The position numbers and the translations under genes are program-made. Below, in pieces: positions 6,177 to 10,318 of a DNA stretch of 10,318 nt; position 1 is the first letter of the stretch; each line of letters opens with the position of its first letter. Source of the DNA: JBCCFX01 sp039029515. Its GTDB lineage: Bacteria > Planctomycetota > Phycisphaerae > Phycisphaerales > SM1A02. The DNA lies in the NCBI GenBank assembly GCA_039029515.1, contig JBCCFX010000148.1, forward strand, positions 1 through 10,318, written 5' to 3'. The notes under the pieces were generated by a model. That model saw only the letters and a program-made list of their open reading frames with translations. It searched no databases and was not told where the DNA came from.

Positions 6177-6965
6177 GTGAACATTGATCTCAGCGGAAAG
6201 CGCGCCGTGGTTTGCGGCAGTACGCAGGGCATCGGGCGAGCCTGCGCGATGGGTCTCGCCGAAGCCGGAGCTGCGGTCACGCTCGTGGCGCGCCACGCCG
6301 AAGCGCTCGATCAGGTTCGATCTGAACTCCCGTCAGCGCTCGGGCAGGTGCATGGCGTCGTGCAGGCCGACTTCTCGGATTGGCAGGCGGTTCGCGACCG
6401 CATGAACGACTGGGCGGCGTCCGAAGGGCCTGCACACATTCTCATCAACAATTCGGGTGGACCGCCCGCGGGGACGGCAATTGAAGCGGAGCCGGATGCG
6501 TATGTCGCTGCGTTCTCACAACACCTGCTGTGCAACCAGACGCTCGCACAGTCGCTGGTGATGGGCATGAAGGAAGAGAAGTACGGACGAATCATCAACA
6601 TCATCTCAACGTCGGTCATCACGCCGATTCGGAATCTCGGTGTCTCGAATACCATCCGCGGCGCTGTCGGCAATTGGGCGCGGACGTTAGCCGCAGAACT
6701 TGGACCATTGGGCATCACCGTCAACAACGTTTTGCCGGGATTCACGGCCACGGCCCGGCTTCAGTCGCTGTTTGAAGGTCGGGCAAGCCGCGCGGGTGTG
6801 CTACTCGATGAGATTGAGCGCGGTGTTCTTGCGACGATTCCGGTCGGCCGACTTGGCATGCCTGAGGAACTCGCGAACGTCGTCACGTTTCTCGCATCGC
6901 CGGAAGCGGCGTACGTCAATGGCGTAAACCTGCCCGTTGATGGCGGGCGATTGGCTGCCCAGTGA
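6177..6965 (+). CDS. Atypical SDR-family protein in the 2-aminomuconate operon
   Basis: The 262-residue protein starts at GTG 6177, eight bases behind AGGAGA (6164-6169). It has a Rossmann fold with GSTQGIGR (14-21) in place of TGxxxGIG, NNSGG (91-95) in place of NNAG, and the PGF and VNGVNLPVDGG segments of the short-chain dehydrogenase family. The catalytic set is not normal: Ser144 is present, but the Tyr position (+13) is Ser157 and the Lys position (+4) is Arg161, in LGVSNTIRGAV. The same SN-x-IR pattern belongs, as I recall, to the BKR-like SDR subgroup (cd05344) noted for an imperfect NAD motif and tetrad. It is the first gene of the operon; the ALDH start follows its stop by one base, so the two are surely co-translated. 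A TGATACGCT stretch at 6143-6151 might be a -10. A role in the kynurenine branch is inferred from position only; it may reduce a ring-cleavage product or bind without catalysis. Confidence 0.92.
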   Translation: MNIDLSGKRAVVCGSTQGIGRACAMGLAEAGAAVTLVARHAEALDQVRSELPSALGQVHGVVQADFSDWQAVRDRMNDWAASEGPAHILINNSGGPPAGTAIEAEPDAYVAAFSQHLLCNQTLAQSLVMGMKEEKYGRIINIISTSVITPIRNLGVSNTIRGAVGNWARTLAAELGPLGITVNNVLPGFTATARLQSLFEGRASRAGVLLDEIERGVLATIPVGRLGMPEELANVVTFLASPEAAYVNGVNLPVDGGRLAAQ

Positions 6966-6966
6966 T

Positions 6967-8424
6967 ATGAACGATGTTCTGAATTACATCGAAGGCGAAT
7001 TTGTTCCCGCACGATCCGGGGCATGGCTCGACAATGTCGAGCCGGCGACCGGCGCAAAGTACGGGCGAATCGCAGCCAGTGACGCATCGGATGTCGATCA
7101 TGCAGTTGATGCGGCGTCGCGCGCATTTCCAATGTGGTCCGCACTCTCGCCAGCAGTGCGAAGTGATTGGTTGCTCGCGGTGGCTGATGCGATTGAAGCA
7201 TACCTCGAACCGCTCGCGCAGGCCGAATCGCGAGATAACGGAAAGCCGATCACACTGGCGCGCACCGTGGACATTCCGCGAGCGGCATCCAACTTCCGAT
7301 TCTTCGCTGGTGCCATTCGTCATGATCGCATGGAGGCATATCAGACCAGCGCATCGGTGATGAACTATGCGCTGCGCCAGCCGCGCGGTGTTGCAGGCTG
7401 TATTTCACCCTGGAATCTGCCGCTATATCTGTTCACGTGGAAGATCGCGCCGGCGCTCGCATCTGGAAATACGGTCGTCGCCAAGCCGTCAGAGATGACG
7501 CCGGTCACCGCCGCGATGCTGTGCGCGCTGTGTCGCGATGTCGGTTTGCCGCCGGGTGTGCTGAACGTTGTACATGGCACCGGGCCATCGGTCGGTGCGC
7601 CGCTGGTTGAGCATCCGAACGTGCCCGCGATTTCATTCACGGGTGGCACGACGACCGGCCGGACGATCGCGGCCGCCGCCGCGCCGATGTTCAAGAAGCT
7701 GTCACTCGAACTCGGCGGGAAGAACCCGAATATCGTCTTCGACGACGCGGATCTCGAGAAGGCCGTCACGACAGGCGTTCGAGCAGCCTTTGCCAATCAG
7801 GGCCAGATCTGCCTGTGCGGCTCCCGAATCCTCGTCCAGCGCGGCGTCTACGATGCCTATCTCGCGGCATTCACCGAACGAACGCGCGCCCTCAAGTGCG
7901 GTGATCCACTCGACGATGCGACACAGCAAGGCGCACTCGTTTCCGCCTCGCACCATGACAAGGTCGTGTCGTGTATTGATCGCGCTCGCGAGGAAGGGGC
8001 AACGGTCGTGGTCGGCGGTGATCGCCCGGATAGCCTGCCGGAACGCTGCGCGAACGGTTTCTTTCTGCGGCCGACTGTGCTCAGCGGTCTGGACATGACA
8101 TGTGCGACGAACCAGGAAGAGATCTTCGGGCCGGTCGTGACGATCCAGCCGTTCGATGATGAACAGGATGCGGTCCGCCTTGCGAATGCGACGCCATACG
8201 GACTCGCGGCGACTATCTGGACGCGCGATCTCAACCGCGCGCATCGAACGGCCGCGCGAGTGCAATCCGGCGTGATCTGGATCAACTGCTGGCTCGTTCG
8301 TGACTTGCGAACGCCATTCGGCGGCATGAAGCAGAGCGGTGTCGGGCGCGAGGGTGGGGATGAAGCACTTCGCTTCTTCACGGAACCGAAGAACATCTGC
8401 CTTCATATTGATGAACTGGACTGA
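6967..8424 (+). CDS. amnC: 2-aminomuconate 6-semialdehyde dehydrogenase-type ALDH
   Basis: This 485-residue NAD-dependent aldehyde dehydrogenase should oxidise 2-aminomuconate 6-semialdehyde to 2-aminomuconate. Landmarks are the oxyanion Asn150 in SPWNLP, the cofactor segment KPSEMTP, FTGGTTTGR, the general base Glu248 in LELGGKNP, the nucleophile Cys282 in NQGQICLCGSR, EEIFGPVV, and the C-terminal NCWLVRDLRTPFGG and SGVGREGG. Arg445 in WLVRD falls where bacterial AMSDH has a substrate-carboxylate arginine (R464 in the Pseudomonas enzyme), which favours AMSDH or the closely related 2-hydroxymuconic semialdehyde dehydrogenase over a general ALDH. The neighbouring deaminase gene decides for the amino form. 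ATG 6967 is chosen over upstream in-frame ATGs that lie inside the SDR gene; it has no strong ribosome site and is probably translated by coupling, one base after the SDR stop. Pathway: kynurenine/3-hydroxyanthranilate or 2-nitrobenzoate/2-aminophenol degradation. Confidence 0.9.
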   Translation: MNDVLNYIEGEFVPARSGAWLDNVEPATGAKYGRIAASDASDVDHAVDAASRAFPMWSALSPAVRSDWLLAVADAIEAYLEPLAQAESRDNGKPITLARTVDIPRAASNFRFFAGAIRHDRMEAYQTSASVMNYALRQPRGVAGCISPWNLPLYLFTWKIAPALASGNTVVAKPSEMTPVTAAMLCALCRDVGLPPGVLNVVHGTGPSVGAPLVEHPNVPAISFTGGTTTGRTIAAAAAPMFKKLSLELGGKNPNIVFDDADLEKAVTTGVRAAFANQGQICLCGSRILVQRGVYDAYLAAFTERTRALKCGDPLDDATQQGALVSASHHDKVVSCIDRAREEGATVVVGGDRPDSLPERCANGFFLRPTVLSGLDMTCATNQEEIFGPVVTIQPFDDEQDAVRLANATPYGLAATIWTRDLNRAHRTAARVQSGVIWINCWLVRDLRTPFGGMKQSGVGREGGDEALRFFTEPKNICLHIDELD

Positions 8425-8439
8425 ACGAGGAGCGACTCG

Positions 8440-8868
8440 ATGAGCGAACGTGATGTGATGAGTACGCGCGCCCCGGAGCCGGTCGGTGCCTATCCCCACG
8501 CGAAACGCGTTGGCTCGATGCTCTATCTCTCGGGTGTTGGCCCGCGTCAACGCGGGACCAAGGTTATTCCGGGCGTGACACTCGATGCCGATGGTTCAAT
8601 CGCTGCGTACGACATCGAGGCGCAATGCCGGTCTTGCTTTGAGAATGTTCGCGCGGTGCTTGAAGATGCCGGCTCAAGCTGGGACAACATCGTTGATGTG
8701 CTCGTGTTCCTCACGAACATGAAGGATGACTTCGCGGCCTACAACGGAGTCTACGCTGAGTACTTCGCAGGAGAGGGAAAGCCCAACCCGACGCGCACGA
8801 CGATTGAAATCAACGCGTTACCAACGCCGATTGCGGTGGAAGTCAAAGTTGTCGCAACGATCGATTGA
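8440..8868 (+). CDS. amnD: RidA-family 2-aminomuconate deaminase
   Basis: The 142-residue YjgF/YER057c/UK114 (RidA) protein is the same length as known AmnD/NbaF deaminases, which hydrolyse 2-aminomuconate to 4-oxalocrotonate and ammonia. The N-terminal GAYPHAKRVG followed by LYLSGVGPR is the mark of the AmnD branch; housekeeping RidA proteins instead begin around 'AP-x-AIGPYSQA'. Arg119 in TRTTIEI is the conserved carboxylate-binding arginine of the family, and the end AVEVKVVATID closes the beta sheet. Such proteins form trimers with active sites between subunits. GAGGAG (8427-8432) sits seven bases before ATG 8440, 15 bp after the ALDH stop, so this is the third gene of the operon. Its stop is only two bases from the stop of the convergent kynB, leaving no room for a separate terminator. 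Confidence 0.9.
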   Translation: MSERDVMSTRAPEPVGAYPHAKRVGSMLYLSGVGPRQRGTKVIPGVTLDADGSIAAYDIEAQCRSCFENVRAVLEDAGSSWDNIVDVLVFLTNMKDDFAAYNGVYAEYFAGEGKPNPTRTTIEINALPTPIAVEVKVVATID

Positions 8869-8870
8869 CG

Positions 8871-9491
8871 TCAGTCCGTGGTGCGCAGAATCGCGCGGAC
8901 AGGACTTGCATCGCATCCCACAAGCGGCAGCGGCAGGGCGATGAGTTCGTACTCCCCGGCCGGCACGTGATGCAGCACGATCCCTTCAAGGATCGAGACA
9001 TCGTGCTCCAGACAGGCGTGATGCGCAGCGAGATCCTTCGCGGTACTCAGGTCGACACTTGGCGTGTCAATTCCAATCAGACGTACGTGCTGCTCTCGAA
9101 GATGCTCGACCAGGGTCGGATCAAGACCGGCAAAGTCCTCGTTCCATTGATACGGGTCGGGATACGTACCGGTCGCAAGCAGAAGACGTGATGCGGTGAT
9201 GGGATCCGGAAGATCCTCCGGTCGGATGCGCGTGCTCCGCTCCATCGGGACGTGCATGACCTGGCACGGACCGATGTAGAGGTTGAGCGGCTGTTCGTGG
9301 ATGGCTCGTGCATCGCGCCCATAGTGATTCGGCCCGTCAACGTGCGCGCCCAGATGTGCCGTCATATGCAACGTCGACAACGTCAGATGATCGCCGCGAT
9401 GCATATCGAGCAATGTCTCGCGCGATGGTGGAGTGTCGCCGGGGAAGACCGCGAGCGACGGCGTGATCGCGGGGGAGATGTCGTAGATCAC
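8871..9491 (-). CDS. kynB: Kynurenine formamidase (arylformamidase)
   Basis: KynB hydrolyses N-formylkynurenine to kynurenine and formate, the second step of tryptophan breakdown. The 206 residues match the cyclase-like metal hydrolase family closely: MIYDISPAITPSLAVFPGDT at the front, then HLGAHVDGPNHY (metal ligands His46, His50, Asp52; probable catalytic His56), GIDTPSVDLS, AHHACLEHDVSILEG (His157 and Glu169 as the remaining metal ligands), and VPAGEYELIALPLPLVGCDASPVRA. No motif is missing. The start is GTG 9491; the frame upstream runs only four codons back to the TAA of the preceding gene, so no other normal start exists, and the ribosome site is weak. It lies 12 bp behind the zinc-ribbon gene on the same strand and in the same frame, so coupling is likely. 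It converges on the operon for the late steps of the same pathway, which backs the assignment. Confidence 0.95.
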   Translation of the reverse strand: MIYDISPAITPSLAVFPGDTPPSRETLLDMHRGDHLTLSTLHMTAHLGAHVDGPNHYGRDARAIHEQPLNLYIGPCQVMHVPMERSTRIRPEDLPDPITASRLLLATGTYPDPYQWNEDFAGLDPTLVEHLREQHVRLIGIDTPSVDLSTAKDLAAHHACLEHDVSILEGIVLHHVPAGEYELIALPLPLVGCDASPVRAILRTTD

Positions 9492-9503
9492 GATTGTCGC
9501 CCG

Positions 9504-10247
9504 TTACGGTTGGAAAGTCTGTTCTTCGCCATGCGTTCGATCGTACTTCGCTTTCGCGATCATCGCGATGACGCCGATCGTTGCCGCCGCGATGGCGGTG
9601 AGTCCGATCACAGCAATGAACGGTTGAATCAGCATGAAAGGCGAGAATCCGGCGGCGCCGTTCCCAAAGAAAAATGACAGGCTGTCGAACATAGCCACAG
9701 CAGCGGGATCGTTGACGCCGCGCCCGAGTATGTGCTTGCCAATCGTTCCGCCACCGGATGCGTATTGCCCGATCGCCATGCCACCGCCGGCAACCCAGCC
9801 CGCGGCCACGCCGCCTTGCGACAAGACACCGAGAGAGAGTCCGCCGGATGACATGCCGCCGATCGAGACGCCGCCGCACGATGTGATCGCGCCGAGACTC
9901 ATGCCGCCGAGCGAAAAGCAACCCATGGACATACCGCCGATGGCCACGATGCCGCGCGTGCGTCCGCCGATCGCAATCCAGCCCATCGCATCATCGCCGA
10001 TCGCAATGATGCCGCGCGCGCGGCCGATCCGTTCTGTTGCGGTCGCACCCAATGCAACGTGGATGATGGGCAATCCCATCAACGTTGCGTTGGATTTGTA
10101 CCGGCGACCCCATTTCCCCTGGCCGCGCACAAGCACTTCGATGATCGGCCGGCCGCACTCCGGACAGCGCGCGGAGTCTACGCAGCCCTGCAGGCTGTGT
10201 CCGCAGATACCGCATCGGGGTTCGCCGAGGTCAATCGTCTCAGGCAT
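9504..10247 (-). CDS. Zinc-ribbon, Gly-rich decapeptide-repeat membrane protein
   Basis: The 247-residue protein has four visible parts. Residues 12-31 form a zinc ribbon, C-x2-C-x12-C-x2-C (Cys12, 15, 28, 31), of the 'CGxxLxG...CPECG' type frequent in Planctomycetota. Residues 50-68 (RRYKSNATLMGLP, HVALG) resemble the linker that often precedes such repeats. Residues 80-170 hold nine near-perfect 10-residue units with pattern x-x-(A/S)-(I/L)-G-G-x-(A/S)-x-G, one of them 11 long. Residues about 203-231 form one transmembrane helix before a short charged tail. The repeats may fold as a flat beta-solenoid or pack in the membrane; no function is known to me. ATG 10247 is chosen because GGAGG (10256-10260) lies eight bases upstream; ATG 10292 would put that site inside the gene. 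It precedes kynB by 12 bp, which suggests one transcript but not a shared function. Confidence 0.85.
   Translation of the reverse strand: MPETIDLGEPRCGICGHSLQGCVDSARCPECGRPIIEVLVRGQGKWGRRYKSNATLMGLPIIHVALGATATERIGRARGIIAIGDDAMGWIAIGGRTRGIVAIGGMSMGCFSLGGMSLGAITSCGGVSIGGMSSGGLSLGVLSQGGVAAGWVAGGGMAIGQYASGGGTIGKHILGRGVNDPAAVAMFDSLSFFFGNGAAGFSPFMLIQPFIAVIGLTAIAAATIGVIAMIAKAKYDRTHGEEQTFQP
9738..10010 (-). repeat. Tandem 30-bp coding repeats (AIGG decapeptides)
   Basis: These are nine in-frame units of about 30 bp. Examples are IIAIGDDAMG, WIAIGGRTRG, IVAIGGMSMG, CFSLGGMSLG, VLSQGGVAAG, WVAGGGMAIG and QYASGGGTIG. Gly sits at positions 5 and 10 in nearly all; the small residue at position 3 and the aliphatic at position 4 are also largely kept. 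The DNA copies have diverged, so the array is kept by selection on protein and not by recent duplication. Confidence 0.8.
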
Positions 10248-10255
10248 CGCATAGT

Positions 10256-10260
10256 CCTCC
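10256..10260 (-). promoter_or_regulatory. Shine-Dalgarno that selects ATG 10247
   Basis: GGAGG on the minus strand, eight bases before ATG 10247. It supports the shorter start of the zinc-ribbon protein over the in-frame ATG at 10292. The 58 bases upstream (10261-10318) hold no other gene that I can see and no convincing -10/-35 pair. Confidence 0.55.
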
Positions 10261-10318
10261 CGCCGAGTGAATTCAGAAGACGATTCGATCAACCGAATTG
10301 CAAATTACAGTCGATGAC

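Noticed and set aside
7702..8550. 282-codon minus-strand open frame opposite the ALDH gene
   Set aside because: Long antisense frames are expected in GC-rich genes; the ALDH motifs on the plus strand are complete.
9738..10010. CRISPR array or tandem DNA repeat
   Set aside because: The 30-bp periodicity is in-frame coding for decapeptides; units are diverged in DNA and there are no spacers between identical repeats.
1..10318. tRNA, rRNA or riboswitch genes
   Set aside because: I saw no cloverleaf-like segment, rRNA signature or known riboswitch core in the intergenic stretches, which are all short.

Overview
The window reads as chromosomal DNA of a Planctomycetota bacterium, most likely a Phycisphaerae-like marine lineage. 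The pointers are a secreted subtilase ending in a duplicated dockerin-like motif (VNIDDLIAVINAFG), and a CxxC zinc-ribbon protein followed by 10-residue Gly-rich 'AIGG' repeats; as I recall, both styles are common in that group. The lineage is an inference from protein style, not from a marker gene.

Left part (1-2015). The window opens inside the 3' end of an IS30-type transposase (+, 1-96), followed by a probable right terminal inverted repeat. Next comes a stretch that is visibly more AT-rich than the rest, with two divergent genes: an exported two-TM coiled-coil protein (-, TTG start) and the front of a trypsin-like serine protease lipoprotein (+). The protease reading frame runs without a stop into the C-terminal half of asparaginyl-tRNA synthetase at about position 1359. 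Both partners are truncated: the protease has no catalytic serine and AsnRS has no N-terminal domain, motif 1 or motif 2 core. This is either a rearrangement breakpoint that destroyed asnS, possibly linked to the IS element, or an assembly mis-join. It is the most unusual thing in the window.

Middle part (2016-6113). Here lie a small DUF2892-like membrane protein, a class V PLP enzyme of the 'cysteine desulfurase-like' (VC1184) family, and a 771-residue secreted subtilase with a C-terminal beta domain and dockerin-like tail. A 223-bp leader with possible hairpins precedes the subtilase.

Right part (6114-10318). A tight plus-strand operon encodes an atypical SDR, a 2-aminomuconate 6-semialdehyde dehydrogenase-type ALDH and a RidA-family 2-aminomuconate deaminase. 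It converges, with a 2-bp gap, on a minus-strand pair: the zinc-ribbon/Gly-repeat membrane protein and kynurenine formamidase (kynB). Together the enzymes point to tryptophan catabolism through kynurenine, 3-hydroxyanthranilate and 2-aminomuconate. KynB makes kynurenine; the ALDH and deaminase carry 2-aminomuconate semialdehyde to 2-aminomuconate and then to 4-oxalocrotonate plus ammonia. Tryptophan dioxygenase, kynurenine monooxygenase, kynureninase, 3-hydroxyanthranilate dioxygenase and ACMS decarboxylase are not in the window. The SDR lacks the usual catalytic Tyr and Lys, so its role in the operon is open.
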